This document shows, piece by piece, positions 27,101 to 34,345 of a stretch of 64,000 nt of DNA. The translations under genes and the position numbers were made by a program. Positions within the stretch are counted from its first letter, which is position 1. Every line of letters starts with the position of its first letter. This DNA is from Halobacteriovorax sp. JY17 (GTDB lineage: Bacteria; Bdellovibrionota; Bacteriovoracia; Bacteriovoracales; Bacteriovoracaceae), in contig NZ_NJER01000001.1 of assembly GCF_002753895.1 (NCBI RefSeq), positions 868,001-932,000 of the forward strand, read 5' to 3'. The notes beneath the pieces were generated by a model. It had not been told where the DNA came from, did no database searches, and was given only the letters and a program-made list of their open reading frames with translations.

Positions 27101-27313
27101 GCAGATGAAGAGCTAAATAATAAAAAAGCAGAAGAGTTAGATGAAATCTGCAAGAAGTACGTAGAGTCCCTTGCACGACTAAAGAACTCAAAGAAGATCG
27201 CTTCAGAAAAGAAAAATAAAGAAGAAAAAAAGAAGCAAGCTTCAAAGCCAAAAGTCGCTAAGAAAAAGAAGATCTTTAAAGTTGAAGATTTAAATAAAGT
27301 CTTAAATAATTAA
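24167..27313 (+). CDS. very large secreted protein with coiled-coil and Lys-rich tail
   Basis: The 1048-residue protein starts with a signal peptide (res 1-18, cleavage near LAN). The N-terminal ~750 residues have scattered cysteine pairs (for example NCDCVEE) and long charged helical regions. A coiled coil (~res 800-865, KLKKELAELKEKSELVQRE) is followed by a Ser/Asn-rich low-complexity linker, a small domain with a Cys-containing FNNETFTLEVKED segment, and a strongly basic C terminus. No known domain recognised. The ATG is preceded by AAGGATAAT. It is probably its own transcription unit after pyrF, and converges on gsk with a shared TTAA. A periplasmic or cell-surface structural role is only a guess. 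Confidence 0.82.
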   Translation: MRELLVILFCLTSISTLANPNEELLAQKGVSCLKDQYSIFDGNNLQNISDKVNCREKVSITKDNKISNLDCPDNTIFEAFLTTNNPSSRKMNTCLRSNRNNSPELFENVNCDCVEESLKNDYKDDFNKKTKEFKDDLRARMQKNIGERIKKKVDYIRNSEILLSGNSARSCFDGGMFKHRFQRLTELYNCGGNSKKAIERIQGIFGESFNVSANPNSLDESISNLIKGIQDSTSSGSGIASNTNSCFQDSKEMQRKYLAMKYDDRMVNLKASFGDFIKNRNLHSPTLHQDFNKYIKEKNIDLHPIIRSLAKNNLSSFLAEIDNDRSGKELTLNQLMNGPRKNEWLRNLALANRNTCITIADELAQTVCSEADIAYDDPSFVETFLDNNQDFKNKNLLNLKNLYCEKKDLHSIDAEGRLLVYKSKINTNRAIPLDQDKRRDWDGIARNLFSGKPEEALRHLSSAVERGIDFYESDTHKQNTERIRRLDSIKGFMMASSHNLMHERGQQGQARRQSFITFFKGLEASKKALMDKQVNDIRLMGKDVYNIMKPNQSETQFTDRFVQNFKDRRYTRNLTDSLEGFHLEENKELKENSCQANFSNIYCSIKKNFEKSVDLNCIDKVSSMGVVDILNQKSPKNTFHNLCSAQTLMTADTVTTLRLSMQEKIKSNPDICQEMAKSDYTTAYNQASSDASMARTYYEAYTGGSLSSPFQGIDDSENFIQIDSQGEDFIASGDDQRKLNIVEDSSDKSMTTPMQPNSGNLFSDFNFFKDSKLNNLSKEEELAKMNDKEFQKELKGKSNQELLDYIKQLESMIKEREDKANTISKDNEKSSILSPELEKLKKELAELKEKSELVQREIAKVDTPSDQVPATNNRTTQRPSFSNFKSSPSSKSELSKDSSEDQAESRIENESYSAQSNSVPNNSRIDSSPSGVSLTLNEQFDEILSKPNSNGQVEIVFNNETFTLEVKEDINGELVCKFADEELNNKKAEELDEICKKYVESLARLKNSKKIASEKKNKEEKKKQASKPKVAKKKKIFKVEDLNKVLNN

Positions 27314-28608
27314 AGCTCCCAATAACTCTCTTCCAAGGATTGCTCTTTCGTTGGTAATCCTTGATAGAGCCGGGGAGAATTCTGTTTTAACACCTCATAA
27401 CTCACCCTATTGGCATACTTACAAACTTGGTGAATTGAAGAGTAAGTCAAAAACTCCGATTCATGCTTCGGAGAATTTGGGATAAGTTCTCTATGATAAC
27501 AATTAGCTGAAACATCATGAAGTACTGCTGCAAGAGCAGCATCTCCTGCTCCATTAGTATTCTTAATTTCTCCAGGACCACCAAGATATGGATTAATATG
27601 TGTATAAATCTTGATTGGATTATTACACTTAGATTTCTTCATCGCTCTAGAGTATTCATACTTATTATATTCTGAAATAGATTTTGTATGAATCATATCT
27701 TTTGTCTCTCGCGCCGCACTCTCATCGACATATCCACAAATGTAGAGACCTCTCTTTCCAACAGTGAGAAGAGTCATATCCACATAATCAAGCGACTTCT
27801 CACCTGCAAGTAAGGGATCACTTTCCCCAAACAAGGCAAAGGCCTCTTGTTCATTCATTGCAAGAATAGAGACATATTCCTTTATTATATCTAAGAAGAA
27901 TTCTCTCTTTTCGTCTACAAGACTAGAAGTTCCAAGAGAAATAATCACTGGGACATTTGATTGCTTCGCAATTTTTAAAGCTTTCATTGTTGATTCATAC
28001 AGAGGAGAAGTTTCATCTCTTAGTAGATAAGTGGAGATTAGCAATGAACTTGCTCCGCTTACAATGTGCTCAGGAATAAATTCACTATCTAGCTCATTCA
28101 TAATTCCTTTTCCAATTGCAAAGCTTCTCTCTCTATCAGGAGTAAGAAAGCACATGGCCCTTGCCATATTTCCTTCCTTAGGTTGTAAGTGAGAAAAATC
28201 TACTTTTGAACTTGTTGTACAAATATATTTAAAAGCATAATCACCAACATGAATATTCTTACAAATTGTCCCTAGAGCAACGGACTTATCATCAGAGAGG
28301 ATGGAATAGTTATGAAGAGTATTTCCAATTGCACCACCGGCGTACTCTCCAATAATTCGATCTTCTTTTAAAAGAGATTGATATATATTTTCTACGACTT
28401 CGTTTGCAAGAACACAGGACTCACCTTTTATGATCCCATATTGCTCTAGAAAAGACTCCTCCACCTCAACTTCAATATCTACTAATAATTGATCTATTCC
28501 TACGAGATAGATATTTTCCTTTCTCGAAAAATCAGTATCAAATGGAAGTCTTCCAGTCTCAGCGACAGGAAAATAGTGCTTTGTTTTTCTCTTACCTGGA
28601 AATCTCAT
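27310..28608 (-). CDS. gsk: inosine-guanosine kinase
   Basis: The PfkB-family enzyme phosphorylates guanosine and inosine to GMP and IMP in purine salvage. The 432-residue length and the sequence run nearly collinear with my recollection of E. coli Gsk (434 aa): N terminus FPGKRKTKHYFPV, GIDQLLVDIE, GGAIGNTLHNYS, ILAMNEQEAFALFGESDPLL, the GGPGEIKNTNGAGDAALAA anion-hole/catalytic-base motif, and C terminus SLEESYW. The ATG follows GAGG. It converges with the preceding large secreted gene, sharing a TTAA stop overlap, and is divergent from the SH3b/barrel gene. A predator taking up prey nucleosides would benefit from such salvage (inference). Confidence 0.95.
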   Translation of the reverse strand: MRFPGKRKTKHYFPVAETGRLPFDTDFSRKENIYLVGIDQLLVDIEVEVEESFLEQYGIIKGESCVLANEVVENIYQSLLKEDRIIGEYAGGAIGNTLHNYSILSDDKSVALGTICKNIHVGDYAFKYICTTSSKVDFSHLQPKEGNMARAMCFLTPDRERSFAIGKGIMNELDSEFIPEHIVSGASSLLISTYLLRDETSPLYESTMKALKIAKQSNVPVIISLGTSSLVDEKREFFLDIIKEYVSILAMNEQEAFALFGESDPLLAGEKSLDYVDMTLLTVGKRGLYICGYVDESAARETKDMIHTKSISEYNKYEYSRAMKKSKCNNPIKIYTHINPYLGGPGEIKNTNGAGDAALAAVLHDVSANCYHRELIPNSPKHESEFLTYSSIHQVCKYANRVSYEVLKQNSPRLYQGLPTKEQSLEESYWEL

Positions 28609-28751
28609 AGGAGCCTCATATATTACGTATTTTTAGTAATTTATACCTAAAACACGCAGCCCTCAAGACCATATAGTCATATTTTCATGAAGCAATTGTT
28701 TCCTCTCACAAATGTTTGAAATCAGGTAACTTTCAGAATATAATTTTAGTA

Positions 28752-29624
28752 ATGAAAATAAAACTAACTCTCCTGGCACTTCTATACTTTTTAAGCTCTC
28801 AAATACTAGCGGCGCAAATTGCTATTGTCAGTGTTCCAAAAGCAGTTATCTTCTCTGATCAAACCCTTTCTACTCCTATTGGCTACGTCTCTTATGGAAA
28901 GAAAATTAAAGTTGGAGAAGTTGAAAAGAAAGATGGGACCATTCTCCCTGTTATTGTCGCAGGTAGAGTTGCTTACGTTCAAATAAAGGACCTAGCTCTT
29001 CAAAATGGACCTGACCAACTTGGAATAAGCACCCCTAAAATTACTGAACATGATGTAGAACTCACCTTTCAAACTGATCAAGATAAATTGTCAGAGAATA
29101 ACTTCTTCAGTGCCTCCATAGGACAAGCTGGAGCAGGAGCAGGCTGGGAAGAATACTCTGGTGAATTTGGAGAAGAAAGCAGCACCTTCAGTGTGATCTC
29201 CTTACAGATGGAACATAGAAACCCTTTAAAAGATACTTCATGGGGTTTTGGATTAACCTATTTTTCAGCATCCGCAGATGATCTCGAAGCTAAATCTCTG
29301 GCCATTGAGGCCAATCTCTACTACTCATTATTTAACTTTAGATATATGTCCATCTCCGCTTTTGGCGGGCTTCTATTCTCAGGAGACTTTCAAGTCATTC
29401 AAGGTGGAGGCGAGCAAAAAACTAATGGTGTTCTCTACGGTTATAGCATTGGTGGCGTTGCAAGAATCCTTCCCTATTCAAAGCTTGGAGCATTCGGCGG
29501 AATTTCTCTTAGAAAAATAAAAGTTACTGAACTTGAAGAAATTGAAACCCCGGGAGGACTTGAAGTTGGAATAGATGGGCTTTCGGGAGTTAATATTTTT
29601 GCAGGAATATCTTATAAATTCTAA
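28752..29624 (+). CDS. secreted SH3b-like domain plus beta-barrel outer-membrane-type protein
   Basis: The 290-residue product begins with a signal peptide (MKIKLTLLALLYFLSSQILA). Residues ~21-85 look like a bacterial SH3 domain (AVIFSDQTLSTPIGYVSYGKKIKVGEV..VAYVQIKDL). The remainder alternates aromatic and glycine-rich strands and ends in the aromatic terminus FAGISYKF, typical of barrels inserted by the BAM complex. The open frame reaches back to a TTG at 28716, but the signal peptide starts at ATG 28752. Function unknown; a wall-binding domain joined to a small barrel would fit an envelope anchor. It shares a CTAA overlap with the convergent gene. Confidence 0.75.
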   Translation: MKIKLTLLALLYFLSSQILAAQIAIVSVPKAVIFSDQTLSTPIGYVSYGKKIKVGEVEKKDGTILPVIVAGRVAYVQIKDLALQNGPDQLGISTPKITEHDVELTFQTDQDKLSENNFFSASIGQAGAGAGWEEYSGEFGEESSTFSVISLQMEHRNPLKDTSWGFGLTYFSASADDLEAKSLAIEANLYYSLFNFRYMSISAFGGLLFSGDFQVIQGGGEQKTNGVLYGYSIGGVARILPYSKLGAFGGISLRKIKVTELEEIETPGGLEVGIDGLSGVNIFAGISYKF

Positions 29625-30907
29625 TCTTTAAAGAGAATATCCTTATCTTCTTCAGTAGCTCCAGATTCCTTTGCTTTTCTTAAATAGTATTCAACTTTTT
29701 GATCTTCACTTTCAAACTCTCCTTCTATATCAGAGGACTTTGAATTTTTTATTTTCTCGTCTTGTTTCTTCTCTTCTTCTATGGCCAATCTCTTAAGTCT
29801 CTCAGCTGGACTCTCTTTTAGATTGTCTTTTAAAATCGAAAAATTAGTTCCAAACCGCTTAAAAGAATACTTATATAAAGGAGCAAGATAGTCGTAAGAA
29901 TTATTACCTCTTTCTAGAAATTGAATCATTTCTTTTAGAAATTCCTTCTTATCAGTCACATGGCTCCAACCCGCATATAAGTAGATCATTCCCTCTTGAG
30001 AGATTCTCTTATAGTAGTCTAATGCCTTATAGCGTGCGTAAATATCAATGGCAGAGGCTTCATCACTTGTCTTATATTCTAAGGCATTCATAATACGCTT
30101 TCTAATAGAGTCTGAAATGAGATGCTCAAATCTAGATCTAAGTAGAAGCTTATGGATAAAGCCATCTCTATAGACATAAATCAGCTCATTTCTAAACAGG
30201 CTTTCAAGGCCAAGCTCTAACTTATCCTTGTCTGCTAATTCAACAATCCCAAAACTCTTATTTGTGTAATAGGAAAGACTGACAGCATCTTTAGGAAGAA
30301 ACTCTGATCTAAGTTGAAGAATATAGAGATTATAAACTAGCTCTTGATAAGATATTCTCCACAAACTTTCCCAGTAACTAGAGTCAAGAAAGTCTCCTTT
30401 AGGAAGGTTTAAGTCTTTTGTAAAAAGATCTTTCCAAAGAGCTTTATCTTCAACATTTAAGAGGTAGTTCTTAAAGAAGGGAAGCTCAAAAATTTTATGA
30501 TGTTCTACGCGTCGATCAAATTTAAAAGATTCTAAAACTTTAAAGCTAGAGACTTCTTGACCACTCCTTGTTTTAAACATGGCCCCTAGAATCGGTCTAT
30601 CTTTTCTATTTTCAACGAGAGGGAGCATCACAAACATTGGGTGCCTGACAGGCAGTGGTATTTCAAATTCAGAAAAATGAAAAACTTCCCATAAGCCCTT
30701 CGCTTCTGATGAAATCGATTTCATCCTATCAATATTATAATATCCACCTTTATGTAGAATATTTGAAGTCTTCTCTATTTGATAAAATCTAGAGCTAATA
30801 CCCGAATGTAGGGCCAGGTTATAGAAGTGATATGGTGCAAGCGCACTAAGAACTACTCCACTAACAGTAGCTATTAAAATAAGAAAGAAGAGAATTATTG
30901 CCTTCAT
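29621..30907 (-). CDS. membrane-anchored protein of unknown function
   Basis: The 428-residue protein has one N-terminal hydrophobic helix (res 3-27), either a signal anchor or an uncleaved signal. A large soluble region rich in aromatic and charged residues follows, and the C terminus is very acidic/basic (ERLKRLAIEEEKKQDEKIK). There is no lipobox. No family recognised. It is divergent from the lipoprotein gene at 31013 across a 105-nt gap, and its 3' end overlaps the convergent barrel gene by 4 nt. Confidence 0.75.
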   Translation of the reverse strand: MKAIILFFLILIATVSGVVLSALAPYHFYNLALHSGISSRFYQIEKTSNILHKGGYYNIDRMKSISSEAKGLWEVFHFSEFEIPLPVRHPMFVMLPLVENRKDRPILGAMFKTRSGQEVSSFKVLESFKFDRRVEHHKIFELPFFKNYLLNVEDKALWKDLFTKDLNLPKGDFLDSSYWESLWRISYQELVYNLYILQLRSEFLPKDAVSLSYYTNKSFGIVELADKDKLELGLESLFRNELIYVYRDGFIHKLLLRSRFEHLISDSIRKRIMNALEYKTSDEASAIDIYARYKALDYYKRISQEGMIYLYAGWSHVTDKKEFLKEMIQFLERGNNSYDYLAPLYKYSFKRFGTNFSILKDNLKESPAERLKRLAIEEEKKQDEKIKNSKSSDIEGEFESEDQKVEYYLRKAKESGATEEDKDILFKD

Positions 30908-30962
30908 AAACGACTTTTCGGCAACTTATGACCAAACTGAAGAAAAATGCTAAAATTTCTTG

Positions 30963-31002
30963 TATAATATTCGATAAGATAAGTGAGGTTATTTTTATCT
31001 TA
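30963..31002 (+). promoter_or_regulatory. candidate -10 box and 8-bp inverted repeat in leader
   Basis: TATAAT at 30963-30968 is a good -10 candidate for the lipoprotein gene at 31013, without an obvious -35. Downstream, TAAGATAA (30975-30982) and TTATCTTA (30995-31002) are an exact inverted repeat with a 12-nt loop, ending 11 nt before the ATG. It could be an operator or an mRNA hairpin near the ribosome-binding site. Confidence 0.35.
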
Positions 31003-31012
31003 GGAAATTTAT

Positions 31013-31684
31013 ATGAAAAAGAGTTCGCTAATACTACTTATATCTCTATTAATTGCTTCTTGTGATGCTCCAAGAGATAGGAGAACTGCCTACTCCTCCA
31101 ACTCCTACAACCAATCAAATGGATTCATACAGAACCCTACTTCCACAGGAACAACCACCACAGGTGGATCAGATAGTAGTAGTGACGATAGTTCAGAAGA
31201 AACCACTGAGTCGACAATACCTGCTGAGATCCAACACTGTACTTGGTCTTCTGATGGCGTCAGCGGATTTGCTGAGTCACACACTCACTTAGGTGAGTAT
31301 ACAGTTTGCCAAAGTACAAATAAGAAAGATGTTTGGATTCAAGTAAAGACTCCTATTACAGATTCTCAAGTTTGTATTATACCTACCCACAATAGTGGAA
31401 GTTCTTCTGTTTATATTGGAGAACCTAGATGTCTTATGATTTCTGATTCAAAGAAAATTTATAAGGTAACTCTTTATACAAATAGGTCTGGATATACGAA
31501 TTTTTCAATTACTGGGGCAATGGTAATGAAAGACAAGGCCTACTTCTACCCTTCACCTTTCTATCAATACGTACTCTCACCTGATGCGTATATCTACTGC
31601 TCACAGTTTCTTGATCAGTATAAAGACTCATCTTACTGTAATGCATTTAAGAGTGTTGGACAGTACGTTTACAAAGTATTTTAA
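31013..31684 (+). CDS. lipoprotein with Ser/Thr-rich linker, unknown function
   Basis: The 223-residue product carries a lipoprotein signal (LLIASC, Cys17) followed by a low-complexity Ser/Thr/Gly linker (res ~40-70) and a C-terminal domain of ~150 residues. That domain has eight or so cysteines (for example HCTWSSDGVSGF, EPRCLMI, IYCSQFLD, SYCNAF) that probably form disulfides in the periplasm or outside the cell. The layout, anchor plus flexible stalk plus Cys-stabilised head, suggests surface display. No family recognised. It shares a TTAA overlap with the next, convergent gene. Confidence 0.75.
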   Translation: MKKSSLILLISLLIASCDAPRDRRTAYSSNSYNQSNGFIQNPTSTGTTTTGGSDSSSDDSSEETTESTIPAEIQHCTWSSDGVSGFAESHTHLGEYTVCQSTNKKDVWIQVKTPITDSQVCIIPTHNSGSSSVYIGEPRCLMISDSKKIYKVTLYTNRSGYTNFSITGAMVMKDKAYFYPSPFYQYVLSPDAYIYCSQFLDQYKDSSYCNAFKSVGQYVYKVF

Positions 31685-32562
31685 TTCTTAAGAGCACCTG
31701 AAACTTTCTCTCCATGATGGTAGCTCTTATAGAGTTCTCCATCTACAGTTGGAAAGTTTAGGATAGGAATTATTAATTCTTGAATATCTTCTGACGCAGA
31801 ATCAATTCTCATACAAAGAACAAAGTAGTAGAAAGAAACCCCTTCCTTATCAAATGCCTTTATATAAGTGTAAATAGTATCTCCTGACTTGTCTTCACGT
31901 TTAAAGATTTCATCGGGGGAATCCATAGTTGATTCTACGTATTCATCATAGAGTTCGTAATTTTCGACAGGAATATCGGCCGGCGAATGAAGAGAGACAT
32001 GATTAGCTAAAATTTCAGATTTCTTCTGTTCAATAGACTCAACATCATCACTAGTAATATCGATTCCTTCAACATTTTCATTTTCGCTAAAGTGTTCCGA
32101 AAGATCTACTTCAGTGCCAATGCGAAATTCTTCCATAAGGAATTTACTCTCTGTTATAGTTGAAAGTAGAACATAACCTGGATAAGTATCAAAGATAGTA
32201 CAGAGAATTATGACATAGAAGGGTCTTTCATCTTTTATAGAAACTTTTTTTATAAATGAATAAACTTCTTCTTTGATACCATTTTCATGAGTCCAGATTT
32301 CATCGGGAGAAGTCATAGACTTTTCCATTATTGTTACATCTGATAGAAACTCTAAACACTCTTCTGTTTCTACCGCATACTTCTTTCTAAGCTTCTTCTC
32401 GACACCTTCAAAGAATGAAGTAATAGGTGCGAAGTATTTCTCAATACACTTCTCACTACAAAAAGATCTTGAAGAACCTCCCTCTACAAAGAGTAGGTCC
32501 TCTAAATTATCTACTGATTTCTTGCACTCATTGCAAAAATAGAAATCTTTTTTAAAGCTCAT
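31681..32562 (-). CDS. zinc-ribbon protein with duplicated SPDEI domain
   Basis: The 293-residue protein has an N-terminal C-x2-C-x21-C-x3-C cluster (C10, C13, C35, C39; FCNECKK and FCSEKCIEKYF) resembling MYM/TRASH-type treble-clef zinc fingers. Two copies of a ~90-residue unit follow, sharing SPDEIW/SPDEIF, then Y-x-(F/Y)-IK, (P/S)FY and a late LC. The two copies align around res ~82-165 and ~212-290. PDEIW-type motifs occur in some toxin-nuclease (BECR-like) families, but I cannot confirm homology. No signal peptide, so cytoplasmic. It ends in the shared TTAA with the convergent lipoprotein. The barrel gene lies 7 nt upstream on the same strand, so they are co-transcribed. Confidence 0.75.
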   Translation of the reverse strand: MSFKKDFYFCNECKKSVDNLEDLLFVEGGSSRSFCSEKCIEKYFAPITSFFEGVEKKLRKKYAVETEECLEFLSDVTIMEKSMTSPDEIWTHENGIKEEVYSFIKKVSIKDERPFYVIILCTIFDTYPGYVLLSTITESKFLMEEFRIGTEVDLSEHFSENENVEGIDITSDDVESIEQKKSEILANHVSLHSPADIPVENYELYDEYVESTMDSPDEIFKREDKSGDTIYTYIKAFDKEGVSFYYFVLCMRIDSASEDIQELIIPILNFPTVDGELYKSYHHGEKVSGALKN

Positions 32563-32569
32563 ATATTCC

Positions 32570-33511
32570 TTAGATAGAGAGTTTTAATCCAGCAAATAGC
32601 GAATTCCCGTAGGCCCCTGGAATATTCCATAGTCTTGCACTAACAAGCGAGTCAGTGTTGTGAGCACGTCTTGTTCTAAAAACTCCACCCATCTCTAGCC
32701 CTACGCTTGGAGAGAGGCCAAGGATCACTGAAGGTTTAACATATGAGAACTTAGTCTCTTCTTCAATTCTATTTGCTCTATCTGTATTTTCATCTTTAGC
32801 AATTGAAACCATTCCACCTTCAAGAGTGAAGCTAATATCATTTGAAACCATCCAACCGAGAGATGTTTTTAATATTCCAATATTACCTATAGAAGACTCT
32901 GCTTCGGCCGTTGGAGTTCCTGTTAAATGATATTCGTATCCAAGTGCGAGAGCAAAGTTGTAAAATCTCTTTGAAGTTTCAATACCTACAACCTTATCCG
33001 TTCTAGTACTTGCAACACCGCCACTTCCTTTAAAATATCCTCCACCGTAAATATCTACCGTGGCCATTTCCTGTGCTTTACCAAAGCGTAACCAATTAAA
33101 CCCTAGTATAAACTTAAATCTTCCCTTTTCATTTTCTAAAGACTCATCGACTCCTGCACTATTTCGTAATTCAGAAGTTGCTGCCCAATAAGCAAAGTCC
33201 ATATAAAGGTTGTACTGAGTTTGAAAGTGTCCCGCTAAACTTAGTTTTTGAAAACTTCCAGAAGCCTCAGTCGCAGCAAGAGATTGATGTTCGTATAAGG
33301 CCTGTAATTCAAAGTCTCCACCAAAAATAGATGAGCCACTTCCAGTCGACTTAGTTGGCGCACTTCTTTGAATAATAGGAGCTGCCGCTCTTGATGGAGC
33401 CGCCTTACGCGTAGTTGTTCCCGAAGAAGACTCTGTATCAGAGTAATCCACAAGCGCATATGAATTTAAAGTCATTGTAAGTGATAGTAGAGCTACTAAA
33501 TACTTGATCAT
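32570..33511 (-). CDS. outer-membrane beta-barrel-type secreted protein
   Basis: The 313-residue product has a signal peptide (MIKYLVALLSLTMTLNSYA), a Ser/Thr/Ala-rich low-complexity stretch (res ~25-65), then a series of amphipathic strands rich in Gly, Tyr and Phe, as in an eight- to twelve-strand outer membrane barrel ending in AGLKLSI. ATG 33511 is preferred, with AAGGA 8 nt upstream; ATG 33517 has too short a spacing. It lies 7 nt upstream of the zinc-ribbon gene on the same strand. Function unknown: porin-like or surface structural. Confidence 0.72.
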   Translation of the reverse strand: MIKYLVALLSLTMTLNSYALVDYSDTESSSGTTTRKAAPSRAAAPIIQRSAPTKSTGSGSSIFGGDFELQALYEHQSLAATEASGSFQKLSLAGHFQTQYNLYMDFAYWAATSELRNSAGVDESLENEKGRFKFILGFNWLRFGKAQEMATVDIYGGGYFKGSGGVASTRTDKVVGIETSKRFYNFALALGYEYHLTGTPTAEAESSIGNIGILKTSLGWMVSNDISFTLEGGMVSIAKDENTDRANRIEEETKFSYVKPSVILGLSPSVGLEMGGVFRTRRAHNTDSLVSARLWNIPGAYGNSLFAGLKLSI

Positions 33512-33762
33512 TTCCATCTTCCTTGAGCTATATATAATGAGCACTTCTTGAGCTCATTTTAATTTCACTACTATTTTACACACAAACACTAGGGCCTTTC
33601 AACTATATGTGTGAAAACTGAGTAAATAAGACATTTTAAAAATTATTTTTCCCCTAAACTACTGATATCTGATGTTTTAAGTCTTGTAGAAAAACTTACC
33701 CGCTAAATGTGGAGGCAGTATTTCTATAAGATTTAGAGGTGATTGTTAAACAGGAGAAAAGC

Positions 33763-34068
33763 TTGAACAATTTAACCCAAAGAAAGTCCCCATCAATGAA
33801 CTCTTTAATTGAAATGGCAACTCATGGACACTACCCAATTATTGAGAACTCATGGATTACAACCCACAAAGATCAAGCTAAGAAACTTACTGAAGCAGAA
33901 AAGAAGAAAGCTCAAAAAATTCTAAAAAGAGTTTCAGAGCATAGATCTCTTGAGCGACAGAAAACTGTAATTTTTTCGATGAATGATAACGAGAGAAACC
34001 TATTCATCTCAGCATTTTTAACTTTAGTAGAAGGAAGAATATTAGATGAAAACCCTACTCTTCATTAA
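33763..34068 (+). CDS. small cytoplasmic protein, first gene of coiled-coil/sHSP operon
   Basis: The ~101-residue protein is predicted mainly helical, with a basic stretch (KKLTEAEKKKAQKILKRVSEHRS) and no signal peptide. TTG 33763 is preferred because AGGAG lies 6-7 nt upstream; GTG 33739 in the same frame lacks a good site. The last 23 nt overlap the next gene, so the three genes up to 35517 are translationally linked. No family recognised. Confidence 0.65.
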   Translation: MNNLTQRKSPSMNSLIEMATHGHYPIIENSWITTHKDQAKKLTEAEKKKAQKILKRVSEHRSLERQKTVIFSMNDNERNLFISAFLTLVEGRILDENPTLH

Positions 34069-34345
34069 GATACTATTTATATCTCTTCTTATTCCAGCAA
34101 CTGCAAATGCTGAGTATAGAGTGTTTCAATACTATGTAAAATCGAAATTAAGAATGCCAACTGATCAAAGTGGCTACTTGGTAACTTCCACGTTAGACCC
34201 AGTTAGCTATTTGAGTTATCATGGAGGAAGCACTTCTTTAAAAGTTGACCTCTTAAGGTCATGGATGTGCGTAGGACATACTGGTAATCAAAAAGACCTA
34301 TGTCCTGGGCCTGAAGAAAACTCTGGAGTTTTAGCACAGAAATGA
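34046..34345 (+). CDS. small secreted protein, unknown function
   Basis: The 99-residue product has a signal peptide (res 1-22, cleavage after ANA) and a ~77-residue mature domain with Y-rich N-terminal strands, a TSTLDPVSYLSYHGG segment, and two cysteines in WMCVGHTGNQKDLCPGP that could pair. I do not know its function. It overlaps the gene before it by 23 nt and the coiled-coil/sHSP gene by 4 nt (ATGA). Confidence 0.75.
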   Translation: MKTLLFIKILFISLLIPATANAEYRVFQYYVKSKLRMPTDQSGYLVTSTLDPVSYLSYHGGSTSLKVDLLRSWMCVGHTGNQKDLCPGPEENSGVLAQK

